DNA of 64,000 nucleotides from Andalucia godoyi (GCA_009859145.1 VRVR01000054.1:62001-126000), one strand, 5' to 3'. Shown: positions 19,734 through 30,602, counted from the first letter of the stretch. Translations and numbers: made by a program. Notes: generated from the sequence alone by a model not told the origin.

Positions 19734-19843
19734 TTTAGTTTCGTTTAAAAAATTTCACAAAGAACAAAAACAAACAACAACGAAGAAAATAAGAAGGACG
19801 TTGATAATATGATAGAGACTTTACATGAAAAAGGAAGTGGCGT

Positions 19844-21763
19844 TCACTCATCACCATCGTCGGACTCCGCGCCGTAGTCCTCGACAGGACTGTCGGGGTA
19901 CTCATCAACATACCCGATTCCATCATCGTCATCTCCTAGATCTTGCTCACTACCTGCAGGCTCCTGTCTCGAGTATTGCGCTGCGTAGCTTCCCGGGCCC
20001 TGTTCTTGACCACTCTCCGACTGCGCATCTCCTGCACTACCTTCAACATCACTGTTTCCTTCTTCCGGTCCAACCACAGAATGGCGTGACGAATAACCTC
20101 CCAAAGAAGCGGAATCGCCGGGCTTTGAGCGTTCCTGGCGAACGTAGCCAGGAATGAGATTCATCATATGTGCTTCCAAAAGCTCTTCAAGACGTCCAGT
20201 AAGAACCGGATCAAGCTTAAAGGATTCGGCGAAGTTCTTTGCGAGGATCGACGGGTCATCGCCTTCATGGATGCCGATACGCCCCGATTTTCCAGGACCT
20301 AGGTTCACATCCATGTACAACAGAGGTCGCGTGCGTTTTCGTTTGTCCAGCTCAAAATCAAAGGGCTCTGGCTTCGTAGGTTTCGGAGGGCTCTGCTGAC
20401 CGGGAGAGTCAATTCGTAGAGAATGCTCAAACGGAGTGGCGTCCTTTCCTTCCCGTTCCTGTTTTGCCTTTCGTAATCGACCAATCGACTCCGTGTAACC
20501 CTTCGGAAGGGCAGTCGACGGGCGTTGCACCAGCGACACCCTGTACTTCTGTGACTGTTGAATGTCCGGCTTGAAAGTACACTCTGCAAGTTCAGCCTTT
20601 TCACGATCATCTTTCTGGGACATGAACATCTGTCGCTTCAACTGCACTTCCTTGTTCAGCGCCGAGATCTGATCTGGATCGAGGAACGATACCTTTCGAG
20701 CATCAAGGTGTTTTTCAAGAATCTTTGGCTGGAAGGTACAGGATTTCTTCAAGTCGTTCTCTGCCTGCTTCCGTTCCTCTTGCAATTTAGCTTCCACGTC
20801 GGCCTGCTTGCGCAGAAGTAGCTCAAACCTTCGAGTGTCACGCTTCTGATCTCTTGACGTATCAAGAGAAGATTCCGATCTAGATTTCTCCACCGGTTTC
20901 TTGTTGTAAACAAGTCGATTTACCGAGAAACGGCGCAATTCTCGACTGACAATGGGATCCATCAGGAGCTCCACAAACAAAGAAATAGACATGCCGTCTC
21001 TCCACAGCATCTGCAAAACGCTCTGTTCCTCGTCATTCCGCGTATATTCTTCTCGAAAGTACCCCAGCATAAACAGAACTCGTCCCATTTCTTCCAATGA
21101 CAACACAGCTTCTACATTACCCTCCGTAACCAGCAAAAACGCATCTTCGAGTTCTTTCTGTTCCTTTCTGCGAGCAAGATCCTTTGAAACAGTGTTAATT
21201 TTCCGTTGCGATCTAGAGTTTTCTTCTTCAATCTGGACATTCGCCATGAGCAACTGTCGTCTCAAACGACGATTCTTTGCGTCTTGATAAAGAGAGTCCT
21301 CAACTCGTTCTTCCCGAACGAGATTCGAAGGGTTAACTCGAGGGGTAAAGGACTGTGGAGGAGCAAATTCTTCCTCCTGGACACTTCGGTGAACATCCGG
21401 AGACGATCTAGTGGACGACAATTTGTACAATCGTTCATGAACAGGCTCGGGACGCGGCAACGACTTTGAATATGTCGAAATTTGAGGGCTGAAAGTCACT
21501 TGCTGCTCATCCTCCCGTTGTCTACGCAGTTCGGCGATTCGTTTTTGTTGCCTATCGACAGCACCTTGAATGGACTTGAGGAATGAGTCTCTCTGAGTCC
21601 TTTTGAATCGGTAATTCTGGTTGATTCGAGGGGAAAATGTGAGTTCTCGTTCAACATCTTGCTGCAGCTGCTCCTGTAACCGCCTAATCTTGCGATCTTT
21701 CTCCTCTTGCGCGGCCAAAGAGCGTTCTGCTATGGTGTCGTAGCGTGGCGAAGAAGAGCTCAT
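19844..21763 (-). CDS. TFxPxI-repeat protein with PB1-like C-terminal module
   Basis: A 639-residue minus-strand protein, ATG at 21763. At least five copies of a short motif of the form TF-x-P-[RQK]-[IV] are spread through it: LTFSPRIN, VTFSPQI, SFTPRVN, CTFQPKI and CTFKPDI. They are separated by charged coiled-coil segments rich in Arg, Glu and Gln. Near residues 235-285 is a helical block (LEEMGRVLFMLGYF). Towards the C terminus a block GRIGIHEGDDPSILAKNFAESFKLD resembles the PFU/PB1-like module seen in some flagellar and cytoskeletal proteins of protists. The end is acidic Ser/Gly. Such repeat proteins are usually axoneme, basal body or cortex components. Localisation is inferred, and no orthologue name can be given. 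Confidence 0.75.
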   Translation of the reverse strand: MSSSSPRYDTIAERSLAAQEEKDRKIRRLQEQLQQDVERELTFSPRINQNYRFKRTQRDSFLKSIQGAVDRQQKRIAELRRQREDEQQVTFSPQISTYSKSLPRPEPVHERLYKLSSTRSSPDVHRSVQEEEFAPPQSFTPRVNPSNLVREERVEDSLYQDAKNRRLRRQLLMANVQIEEENSRSQRKINTVSKDLARRKEQKELEDAFLLVTEGNVEAVLSLEEMGRVLFMLGYFREEYTRNDEEQSVLQMLWRDGMSISLFVELLMDPIVSRELRRFSVNRLVYNKKPVEKSRSESSLDTSRDQKRDTRRFELLLRKQADVEAKLQEERKQAENDLKKSCTFQPKILEKHLDARKVSFLDPDQISALNKEVQLKRQMFMSQKDDREKAELAECTFKPDIQQSQKYRVSLVQRPSTALPKGYTESIGRLRKAKQEREGKDATPFEHSLRIDSPGQQSPPKPTKPEPFDFELDKRKRTRPLLYMDVNLGPGKSGRIGIHEGDDPSILAKNFAESFKLDPVLTGRLEELLEAHMMNLIPGYVRQERSKPGDSASLGGYSSRHSVVGPEEGNSDVEGSAGDAQSESGQEQGPGSYAAQYSRQEPAGSEQDLGDDDDGIGYVDEYPDSPVEDYGAESDDGDE

Positions 21764-22246
21764 GGCAGCAAATACGCGACGAAACAAAGGCAAAAAAATA
21801 AAGAAAATGAGTTTAGTTGAATGTTATAAAGAAGAAAAAAAAAATGAGAGAAGTGCAACTAATCACGCATAGGACGGCCAAAGATCTGCCAATGCAATTG
21901 CGGTCGATGGGGAAACGGGGTGGGTGGGAATGGGCATACAGTAATTGAGAAAAAAAATATTTTCCGTTGAAGGGCAGTTGATTTTTGTTTTCTGCCAAAA
22001 CTGGTTCGCAGCATCAATTGATGTGTGTTTTTCCCTCTAGGTACGTCACCGACTTCTCGTGTTTCATGTTTTCATTTTTTTTTTGTTTCGTCCGAGCTTC
22101 GATCTTGGAGGCGTGTGTGTTTTTCTTTAAAATATAAAACTTTTCACGACGGAAGTTTCCTTTTTGGTTCTTCTTCCCTGTTCTCCTGGTCTTTATTTCC
22201 CTCTTGCAAACATAATTGAATCCGTCTAGAAGTTCGTTTGCATATC
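21764..22246. promoter_or_regulatory. Divergent promoter region, repeat protein / Doa10
   Basis: A 483-bp gap, A-rich next to the minus-strand start and T-rich next to the plus-strand start (22068-22220), so both genes have a pyrimidine-rich leader on their sense strand. Confidence 0.45.
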
Positions 22247-25031
22247 ATGGCGGACGCATCTCTGTTATCTGATTTCGATGAAGATCAGGTATGCAGAGTC
22301 TGTCGCTGTGAAGGGACTGCATCGCATTCGCTATTCATGCCATGCCACTGCAAGGGATCTGTGCAGTATGTCCACGAAGATTGCTTGCGCAAATGGATTG
22401 ATTTTTCAAAGAAAAAGTATGTGACTTAGGATCTTTGTGACATTGTTGTTTACCGGCGATCCTAACCTTTCAATTTTCGTTCCTTGACGTGTTCTTCTTT
22501 GTTTCAGAGAATGCGAGATTTGCAAACAGCCGTTTTCATTCAAAACAGTCTACGCGGACAACGCTCCGTCGAAGCTCGCCTGGTTTGATTTCATCCGGTA
22601 CTTGTCCAGGAAAATCGTTCCGTTTTCTTCTTCCATTTTCAGATATGTGGTTGTCCTTTCCTGTTGGATACTGATTCTTCCGTTGTTTTTGTCGGGTTCT
22701 TGGGCATTCTTGTCTTCCGAGGAGGGTGTGTGGGCTTACTTATTACAAGTTACGACATCGTATTCAAAGTTTGGCGAATCTGTTCTTTTTGGAGTTGGAG
22801 TTGCATGCGGAGTTGTCGCTCTTATATTCATCGTGGATCACGGCCGAGATGTGATCAACGACGAAAATCTCGATAATCGGCCTTTGCATCGACCCGGCTT
22901 GGAGAACGAAGCTCAGGAGGGAGCAGCAGCTCATCCTCAGAACGGGGTTGCTGCAAACGAACCCGCCCAGGTCGGCGTAGCAGCAGACAGGCGGCAAGAG
23001 CCATTGGTAGTGCAAGATGCGGGTGCGGGTGTGGGGCCAGTTCGTGCTAGAGAGCGTCTGAATGTTGGAGACGACGAAGACTCGGATGACGACGATGATG
23101 ATGAGGACCAAGATGAATTCGACGATGGCATTGGAGGAAATCAAGCGGATCCATTTGGTGATGGCGAAGAGGAAGAAGACGACGAAGATTTTGACGAGGA
23201 GCTGCGAATGGCGCGATTGGAAGCGATCGAGTTCTTTGGTTTTGAAGGACCGTGGTCCAATTTTATTGCACAGTTTTTGTTGACGACGGTGTTCACGTTT
23301 TCGTTTGTCTTGCTGTTCATTTTTGCTCCAATGCGGTTGGGCAGACTGCCATTAGAAATTCTCTTCCAATCTGCGTTGAATCCAGCGTGCAAACAGCCGG
23401 CAGATTCAAGTGCGTTTGGCTCAATCCCAATCTGGTCCTCGCAATTATCCAGTATGCTGGACAATGTTCAGCACTCTTCGGTCGTGCAGAACATGATTTC
23501 ATGTGACGTTACCACAGTTCCGCCCGTCTTATTGAGCATTTTGGCTGGCTATATTGCGTTTTTTGTCATTCTTGGTGTGCTCACAAATGCAATTCGCGCT
23601 ATTTCGGGTCAGCATCTTCCCTACTTCCTACTTGCTTCTTGGCGCTTTGCAAAGATTATCATTATGTTCTGTGTCCATTTAGTTGTTCTTCCGCTTTTCT
23701 GCGGTCTTGTAGTTTCTGCTCTTTGCGCAGAATTTGTGGGCGTTTCTCATGAACAGTGGTTGCTGTTCCTTACGTCTTCTCCGTACAAGTCTTTTATCTT
23801 CCACTGGTCTATGGGAATGCTGTTTGTTTTTCAGCTTTCCATACAAGTAGACGCGCTGCGGAAAACACTCCGCCCTGGAGTCTTCTGGTTTTTGTGGAGT
23901 TTAGATGACCCAAAGTTTCGAATGCTAGAGATTTTTGTTCGACAATCAGTCCTGGTGCATGCGAGATCTGTGGTTACAACGGGGCTCTTCTTTGCAACGT
24001 TGATCGCTTTGCTGATTAGAATGCCTTTGCGTGGAATTCGACTGCTCGTACCTTCGTTGTTCCCGTTAAGCATGAATCTAAATCTTGTCGAAGTCGTTTT
24101 TCTCCAGCTTGTGTATCCGCTTGTGTTCAAGCTGTTTCGATCTCGTACAGGAGTGCGGGCCCTGTACAGATCTTGGCTGAATGTCGTGGGAAACGGTCTG
24201 GACCTCCACTCCTACTTGCTTGGCGACGGGAACTATCGTCCAAGGTTTTTCATGCTTCGAGTCACAGCACTTCTTGTTGCAGCGTGGATCACCCTGGGCT
24301 TCATGTTGTCTGTCTTCGGCTCCGTTATTCTTATTCTTGGGAATTTCTTCTTGTCACACGTTCTACGCATCCATCCTCCGAATGATGCCTTCACAATTGT
24401 CTCCGGGTTCTTTATTCTTCGTGCGCTGATCTCCACATTCAGCAAGCGTTCCCGCTTTTTCTCGGCCGCCTGCAAAGCTCTGCTGGTGGGTTTCCTGTGG
24501 TTCATAGTGGTTCCTCTCCTTGCCGGCTTATTGTTCGAAGTCGTTGTTCTTTTCCCATTGTATGTATCAAATGATCACTCTCCGTCCTATTCCATTTGGA
24601 GAGAATGGTTGTTCGGATTGTTGTTCGTCAAGTTGTGCATGGTGGCCTGTTCCTTTGGATTTTTAGGACCGGAAAGGCAAGTCGCCGTGCAGAGAGTTTT
24701 TGAAGAAGGTGGCATAACGATGACCCGTTTGAGCCTTCCAATTATTCACACGTTGCTGCTTTTGCTGGTTATTCCTTATGTTGCTGTTTGGGGCGCGCTA
24801 CCCCGGCTTGGGTTCTCAATATTTTTGGTGGAATGGGTACATCGGCGTGTCTACCTCTCCCTGGTCTTAATTGTTCTGCTCGTGGCCGTCATTCGATTGT
24901 TGAGAAAAGTTGCTGCTCGATGGCATGACCTTGTGCGAGACGATCTTTATCTTGTCGGACGGATTCTACAGAATCATGAATCACACATCGGGGCACTTGC
25001 ACCCGTGGCTGGCAATGTTTCTGGGTCGTAG
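22247..25031 (+). CDS. MARCHF6: Doa10/MARCH6-type RING-CH membrane E3 ligase, two exons
   Basis: Exon 1 is 22247-22416 and exon 2 is 22508-25031. They are separated by a 91-nt intron with donor GTATGT, a CCTAAC branch-like word and acceptor TTTGTTTCAG; splicing in phase 2 restores SKKK-ECEICKQPF. The 897-residue product starts with a RING-CH domain (about 15-62: CRVCR, MPCHCKGSVQYVHEDCLRKWI, CEIC). A first hydrophobic pair and a long acidic insert follow, then a polytopic body with about a dozen further membrane segments, as in yeast Doa10 and human MARCH6/TEB4. It ubiquitinates ER-membrane and cytosolic quality-control and sterol-pathway substrates. The spliced gene is exceptional in this window. 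A sterol-desaturase family gene follows on the same strand; no functional link is claimed. Confidence 0.93.
22417..22507 (+). other. Spliceosomal intron in the Doa10/MARCH6 gene
   Basis: GTATGT...TTTCAG, 91 nt, with an in-frame stop soon after the donor. Removing it joins the two halves of the RING-CH zinc-ligand set (last CxxC in exon 2). Confidence 0.92.
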
Positions 25032-25241
25032 TGATTGTTTTTGCGATTTTGTTTTGTTTTTTGTCTTGCTTTCTGATCTTGTGTAGTGCTGATTTCTTAA
25101 TTCTTAATTCTTAATTCTTTTTTTTGGTGGCTCATATCAAGATGACCGGACGTTGCAGGTCTTGCATCGTTTTCTTCTGCGTCGAAGCATTGTTAGCTGT
25201 TTCTTGTTCTCCGGAGGTCCATCAATGCACACGACATCCCC

Positions 25242-25243
<2 letters not shown>

Positions 25244-25278
<35 letters not shown>

Positions 25279-25320
25279 TCACTCTCTCTCTCTCTCACTC
25301 ACTCACTCTCTCTCTCTCTT
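25244..25320. repeat. Compound (AC)n / (CT)n microsatellite
   Basis: About 15 AC units followed by CACT and CTCT runs, about 180 bp upstream of the hydroxylase start. Confidence 0.9.
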
Positions 25321-25421
25321 TTGGACATCTGCGCGCTCTCGAAGTCGATTTTTGGCGACGTCGAGATCGCATGATGTGCTCTGCGCAGTTCACAGTCCTG
25401 TTTTTTCCCTCTTTTCCCACC

Positions 25422-25471
25422 CTTTTCTTCTTTTTCTTCTTTTTCTTCTTTTTCTTCTTTTTCTTCTTTCC
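25422..25471 (+). repeat. 9-bp pyrimidine tandem repeat
   Basis: Five or six copies of TTTTTCTTC, sense-strand pyrimidine, ending about 30 bp before the ATG at 25502. Confidence 0.85.
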
Positions 25472-25501
25472 ATCTTCCAGTACGCGTTTTAGATGTAAAG
25501 A

Positions 25502-26341
25502 ATGGGCCTTCCTAGAGAGCTGCGCGAAGTAGTGTTTTTCATGGGGTTGAGCGGGTGTTTGTATTGTCTGTTGTCGGGGATGATGCGGATTGCTCCGGAT
25601 TGTCCTTTTGCGTGTTTCTCATGGTTTTCGCAATGCTTGATGATTCCTTTGTATCTATGCATGTCGGCGTTTTGGTATTGGTTTGAGCAACGTCTTCCTA
25701 CAGCATTATTGCAAGCTGTCCGCACACAGCCAAGTAGGCAGCGATCAATGAAGGATGTCCAAAGAGCACTGCCTCTCGTCATTTTCAATCTATTTGTTAC
25801 GCAGACTATAGTTGGCTTGCTTGTTTATCCTCTCTGGATCTACAGAGGAGGCTCTGCGTCTTCTTTGGCCGTCCCGTCCTTGCTGCTCTGCGTGCGAGAT
25901 TTTCTCGCGTACAACATTATTGAAGAAATCCTCTTCTACTATTTCCATAGGTTCTTCCACTCGCCTGCGATGTACGCTCGGATTCACAAAATTCATCATC
26001 GCTATTCTGCACCCGTGGCAGTTGCAGCGATATATGCGCATCCGTTGGAACATGCATGCGTCAACATCTTTCCGCTGTTGCTCGGACCGGCTTTGTGTGG
26101 TTCCCATATTCTCCAAGTTTGGCATTGGATGTTCATTGCGATTATCAATACAACGACCACGCATTCGGGCTTGGACCTTTCCCGTTCTGCTGCATTGGCG
26201 TGGATTGGCGTCCCTTCCTCTGATTTCCATGATTTTCATCATGAAAAATTTATCTGCAATTTTGGGGTGTTTGGACTTCTCGACATGGTCCACGGTACCG
26301 TGGGTGTCCGTCAGATTGCCGCATCTGAAAAGAAGCTGTGA
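25502..26341 (+). CDS. Fatty acid hydroxylase / sterol desaturase family protein (FAXDC2-like)
   Basis: A 279-residue membrane protein with the three histidine clusters of the di-iron hydroxylases: HRFFH at 149-153, HKIHH at 162-166 and HDFHH at 243-247. Hydrophobic segments lie at about 10-30, 42-60, 88-115 and 185-215. The pattern of clusters and the short length resemble C4-methylsterol oxidase and FAXDC2-type proteins more than plant CER1 or sphingoid hydroxylases. It would hydroxylate or desaturate a sterol or acyl chain at the ER membrane using O2. There is no clear C-terminal dilysine signal, though the sequence ends with basic residues (SEKKL). Confidence 0.85.
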   Translation: MGLPRELREVVFFMGLSGCLYCLLSGMMRIAPDCPFACFSWFSQCLMIPLYLCMSAFWYWFEQRLPTALLQAVRTQPSRQRSMKDVQRALPLVIFNLFVTQTIVGLLVYPLWIYRGGSASSLAVPSLLLCVRDFLAYNIIEEILFYYFHRFFHSPAMYARIHKIHHRYSAPVAVAAIYAHPLEHACVNIFPLLLGPALCGSHILQVWHWMFIAIINTTTTHSGLDLSRSAALAWIGVPSSDFHDFHHEKFICNFGVFGLLDMVHGTVGVRQIAASEKKL

Positions 26342-26960
26342 GGCATGCTGCTGCGATTGGCATTGAGGCCGAAGTTGCACAGTAATTCCAAGGGATGAGG
26401 TGCTCGCCCTTAACCGTCGCTGATCTCTCACAGCGCACGGCCCCCGCAAAAATGCAAAAAAACAAACAAACAAACAATCAAACAACACAACCGCTGCCAC
26501 TTATTGCGAAATGATGAAGCAGTCTAAAGCGCACGAAAACAGGAACACTGCCACGCGCCATGCGCATGCGTTTGCTATCTTAGCAACTCTGTCACACGAT
26601 GCCCGATTCGTTTCGCCCCCATTTTGATCATGGAATCCCTATACATACGCCGCCGCGTTGCATTATGCATGTTGTTGGGTTGCAACATTGATTATGGGTG
26701 ATCAGCGATGATTATCCGTGGTTAGTGTACAATGTAGGCGCTGCGCATAACTGTCTTGCCATAGTACGGACTGCACTTGTCTGCAAATCTTTTTTTACGT
26801 CTCCGCTGCTATCGCAATACGGCATCTGACTGACCATTATTTCGTTGATCCCTTTGTGTTCCAGAGAAAACAACGATATAGACAATGACAAGCTTTTATA
26901 CAATGTATTTCCCTACCGTTTTTTCCTCTACGCATTTCCATTCTTCATGTCTTCAAAAGA
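26342..26960. other. Convergent intergenic region
   Basis: 619 bp between the hydroxylase and BCAS3-like 3' ends. Contains an A/C-rich CAAA run at 26458-26480. No long ATG frame on either strand, no recognisable RNA gene. Confidence 0.5.
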
Positions 26961-29900
26961 CTAATTTCGGTGCTTCTTCTTTTTCCCATTGCTTCCTTTT
27001 CGCTGAGTCGTCGGGCCGCTGCCGCCAGACTTCACTTCCTCATCGGAGTCGCTCCTCTTTTCCTTGTCGCTATCCGAGCTACCTGGCTGTGCATTCGACG
27101 GAGAATCCTTTGAAGCAACTTCGGCCTCTTGAGACGGGACCTGAAGAGATCCAAGAGTCCTTTCCAAATCGCGCACGTCATCCGCAGTCGGCTTCACGAT
27201 GGGTGGAAGTTGTTCCACACGTTCTTTGTGTTCAGCTCGGCCCCTTCGTTCAGCTGGTTTCTTCTGCTGTTCGCTGTCGTCGTTTTCATCGTCAGTAAAC
27301 GAGTCCGCATCCGGATCATTAAATTGATTTGGCACAGACGGGAATGCAAGGGTTCTGCGAGCCTCTGGGGCTTCTCCGGATGATCGCGCAGGCGCATTCT
27401 GCGTCCGTGTCGGGGAGTCTGTGAAGCCAATATCCGACAGAATGTCAGAATCTTGCCCAGGAACAGGGTGTGACGATGGTTGCACCACCGTCTGGGACCA
27501 ATCCAACAATGGTCCTTTGCTCCGTGGCTTCTCAAGCTGCTCTAAGGATCTTGCGTCCTGCCGCATGCTATCCTCAAGATCGTGCTCCAGTATCGCATCT
27601 TCACGGCATTGTTGAGCTTGCGACGGGCCAAATGAAACACGGCGCGGAACGCCTCCCGGAAAGTCTAGTTGCACAGGGGGCTGTTGATGCTGAGGGGGCT
27701 CTTGTTGTTGTTGTTGTTGCTGCTGCTGCCGATGATGGGAATGATGGGAATGTATCTGTCGCTGTTCATGCTGCTGCTGCTGTTGTTGTGAGGCATTCCA
27801 GTTTTGCGCGAAAAACGGAGTCTCAAGCGCACGATGAACTTTTCGAGACACCATGTCTTCTCGTTCACTTGACGACACACGACTGCTATCTGGAACCGGA
27901 GCAGTTGGAACCAGCATGATAGACCCCATCAGTTCTGCATTTTCTGGGGCAGCATAGTAATACTGATTTGGAGGAGAGGATGATGCTTGTGCAGCGGACG
28001 ACACGTTACTCGCACCAAACGAAGTGGCGTTCGCGGAAAATAAGTTTGCGAAATCAGCAGACGGCGCAGGCACAGGATCTGATCGACTAATTTCTACAGA
28101 AGCGGCAAGATCGCCCACTGTCCAGACTTGACTCCGACCAGCAGAAGAGCCGCCAAAAGACACCGGCTTACGCGGATTGATTTCTTTGAATTTGATGAGA
28201 GGGTTACTCCACAAAGGTGGAGGGTCATTTTGACGGTATGTCCGCAGTTCGACTTGTGCGAGCCACTGCACTTCCAGAGCCGGTGTGCGGGGACGAGGAT
28301 TCGACGGCTGCGGATACACCTTTGGTGGCTTCTCAACAGCACACCACAGCCGGTGAATTCCAAACACCCCGGAAGACATGGGCGGAGACGGAGGAATCGG
28401 AGAGCTGGCGCTGGAACCTGAACTGCCAATCGCGGAGTTCGTTGGCAGCAACGAAGAAGCGTTCACCTTTCGTTCGACGAATTGAATTCCAATTGTCGTG
28501 GTCTGGCCCGTCCCCGACCCCAAGTCACCGATTCCGCCGTCTCCGGTCATTGCTACAGAATTGGATCCTGGCATTGGGGTGCTGGACAGGGTCGGCAAAG
28601 TTTCAAACAAGCGCACATGAAAAGTTCCTGCCAAAGAAGAAGTGGCGAGTGCAACATATGCGGGATTGTCCAGCACCGAAGATCCGTACACTGAAATCCA
28701 TAACGCGGGATCGAGGAACAAACACCGTGGTTCAACAGCAGAGGAGCCATCGGGCGCAGCAGCGTACCGAATTCGAGTTATTGGCTGCAGCTGAATGGGA
28801 GCCGAGAGCCGGGATGCGTTGGCACCAACCATAAAATTCGGCGAATTTATGCTTGGAAGTCCATATGCAGAAGACGGCTGCATCAATGCAGCAGACACGG
28901 CATGGAGAGATTGATCGTCGTCTCCAATTTCGGCGGATGGTTGCATACCGCTTGCGTTTCCGTGCAATGCCCATTGTGAGGATGACAGTGCTGCGAGGGG
29001 GCAGTGCGAACGCGGCCCCGCCGAAACTCCCATTCTCGTGATTGGATAAATATGGGTAGTTCGCTCAGAAGACACTGCAACGTACCGTCCAGTGGGGTCG
29101 AATGCGATGTCCTGAATTCGCGCATCTGTAACACCTCGCTGACACACAAAGATCAACTTTGGATTCAGCACAGTGGAGTTGCCGGCGGCGGAAGATCCAG
29201 AGCCCGTTGATGAGGAGGATGAGGATGCGCCTCCAGCAGACAACGACGTAGTCGACAGCCCAGAGTTGTTCACGACGGCCTGCGCAAAATGCAAAAAGGA
29301 ATAAATGTACACCTGATGCCCATCATACGGTGCACAAGCAAGCAGCGTACCTGATGGGTCAAACGCGATGTGTCGAATCGGTTGTCCAGGGCACACGGCA
29401 ATGTCCGCAACCACTTTTCCCGATCTAACATTTCTGACACGCACCATGCCACCGATCGAAAACTCTGGCAGTTCCCTCTCTTCCACTGCGTGTTCGCCTC
29501 CAGCAACACCAGGATTTTGGGCCGTTCCAGCACTTCCAGATCCAGCCCCATAGTCGTCATGACTCTGAGACGTCACAAAATGAGAATCGTCCGCATTCCC
29601 GCTGGATGTTTGTGAAGCGTAATATTTGTATGCAGCCCTACCAAGCCACTGCATATGTCGCGATACATGCCGAGACAAATCCGTTACGGTCTGTGTCACC
29701 GTTTTTCCTCCGGAGGCGCTCTGCGAACTTGAGTGTCCTGAGAACCCTGAGTGCAGCGACGAATTTGAAGGGTCCGCCAAATCTGCGTCCGTGATGTGAT
29801 CTGAAAATGCAATCCAATCTCCAGACAGGGACATGCACGGTGAAACCCTCGATACGGCGTATTTTGCGACGAGAGAAAACGTTCCATTCTGGAAAACAAC

Positions 29901-30602
29901 GAGACCATCACGCGTCAGCACACACAACACAGCAGCCGTTGCACAGATTTCCAGCACAAAACTTCCAATCGCAAGCGACGTGGTTTCCGGGAAGTCGTGG
30001 CTCAATCCAGCACTCGATAAATTTGCAGAAGAAGTGCCCCCGCTTGCCGAGACAGAGTGAGGATGGGAGGACGGAGAAGGAGATGCAGCGAGCGACCACA
30101 GCCGAACAATATGCGGCGAGTCTCGAGTCGTCACAGCAATAAGCGGACGCTCGGACTGCAAGGGATCGACGTCCAGGGGTGTCGGAACAAGACAAACAGT
30201 AGTGACAAATGGACCGCCGCGGTTCGACCTCGCGATAAGGAAGAGAGAGGAAGGCGGCGGGATAACTCTGTAAATTGAAACAACACCAAATGCATCAAGT
30301 GACACGCAAAAGTCGGTCTCTGAAACGAACATGCCCTGGACGGTGCTACTGCTATTGCTGCTGCTATTACCAATGGTGCTGGAGGTGTTGAGAAAAGAAG
30401 AAGAAGAAGAAGAAGAAGAAGAGGACGAGGAGGCAGCCGCCGAGATCGGTACGGAAGTCGATGCATCCGCATTCGGGTTCGGTAGCGAAACGAGCCGCGT
30501 GGAGCAAAGCGTCGGAATCGGAGCCGTCGAAGACGTACTGGGAGACGGAACCCCAACCGTGGACGACAGCAGCGCTTTTGTCGTCGAAAACAACGCCTGC
30601 AT
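26961..30602 (-). CDS. BCAS3: BCAS3-like WD40 protein
   Basis: A 1213-residue minus-strand protein, ATG at 30602. WD40-type blades are recognisable with long Ser-rich inserts: HIVRLWSL, a segment SLSGDWIAFSD, then GGMVRVRNVRSGKVVADIAV, GQPIRHIAFDPSGTLLACAPYDGHQVYIY and RGVTDARIQDIAFDPTGRYVAVSSERTTHIYPI. The last three match the BCAS3 and plant ATG18f-h set (hydrophobic AFxPxGTLL then G-H-x-[IV]-x-[IV]-[FY], then RGxTxAxIQDIxF). After the propeller a BCAS3-domain-like segment (VQLRTYRQNDPPPLWSNPLIKFKEI) is followed by a Gln/His-rich tail. BCAS3 with PHAF1 binds phosphoinositides at phagophores, and in animals it also links to cytoskeleton. Function in autophagy is inferred from the family. Confidence 0.8.
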   Translation of the reverse strand: MQALFSTTKALLSSTVGVPSPSTSSTAPIPTLCSTRLVSLPNPNADASTSVPISAAASSSSSSSSSSSSFLNTSSTIGNSSSNSSSTVQGMFVSETDFCVSLDAFGVVSIYRVIPPPSSLFLIARSNRGGPFVTTVCLVPTPLDVDPLQSERPLIAVTTRDSPHIVRLWSLAASPSPSSHPHSVSASGGTSSANLSSAGLSHDFPETTSLAIGSFVLEICATAAVLCVLTRDGLVVFQNGTFSLVAKYAVSRVSPCMSLSGDWIAFSDHITDADLADPSNSSLHSGFSGHSSSQSASGGKTVTQTVTDLSRHVSRHMQWLGRAAYKYYASQTSSGNADDSHFVTSQSHDDYGAGSGSAGTAQNPGVAGGEHAVEERELPEFSIGGMVRVRNVRSGKVVADIAVCPGQPIRHIAFDPSGTLLACAPYDGHQVYIYSFLHFAQAVVNNSGLSTTSLSAGGASSSSSSTGSGSSAAGNSTVLNPKLIFVCQRGVTDARIQDIAFDPTGRYVAVSSERTTHIYPITRMGVSAGPRSHCPLAALSSSQWALHGNASGMQPSAEIGDDDQSLHAVSAALMQPSSAYGLPSINSPNFMVGANASRLSAPIQLQPITRIRYAAAPDGSSAVEPRCLFLDPALWISVYGSSVLDNPAYVALATSSLAGTFHVRLFETLPTLSSTPMPGSNSVAMTGDGGIGDLGSGTGQTTTIGIQFVERKVNASSLLPTNSAIGSSGSSASSPIPPSPPMSSGVFGIHRLWCAVEKPPKVYPQPSNPRPRTPALEVQWLAQVELRTYRQNDPPPLWSNPLIKFKEINPRKPVSFGGSSAGRSQVWTVGDLAASVEISRSDPVPAPSADFANLFSANATSFGASNVSSAAQASSSPPNQYYYAAPENAELMGSIMLVPTAPVPDSSRVSSSEREDMVSRKVHRALETPFFAQNWNASQQQQQQHEQRQIHSHHSHHRQQQQQQQQQEPPQHQQPPVQLDFPGGVPRRVSFGPSQAQQCREDAILEHDLEDSMRQDARSLEQLEKPRSKGPLLDWSQTVVQPSSHPVPGQDSDILSDIGFTDSPTRTQNAPARSSGEAPEARRTLAFPSVPNQFNDPDADSFTDDENDDSEQQKKPAERRGRAEHKERVEQLPPIVKPTADDVRDLERTLGSLQVPSQEAEVASKDSPSNAQPGSSDSDKEKRSDSDEEVKSGGSGPTTQRKGSNGKKKKHRN

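Larger units (their letters stand above)
25032..25501. other. Intergenic with several simple repeats
   Basis: Contains TTAATTC x3 at about 25096-25118, an AC-then-CT/CACT microsatellite at about 25244-25320, and a 9-bp TTTTTCTTC tandem repeat at about 25422-25471 leading to the next start. No gene is seen. Confidence 0.6.

Noticed and set aside
25124-25492. 122-codon frame over the AC/CT repeats
   Set aside because: His-Thr and Ser-Leu runs come from the microsatellites; it overlaps only leader DNA of the hydroxylase.
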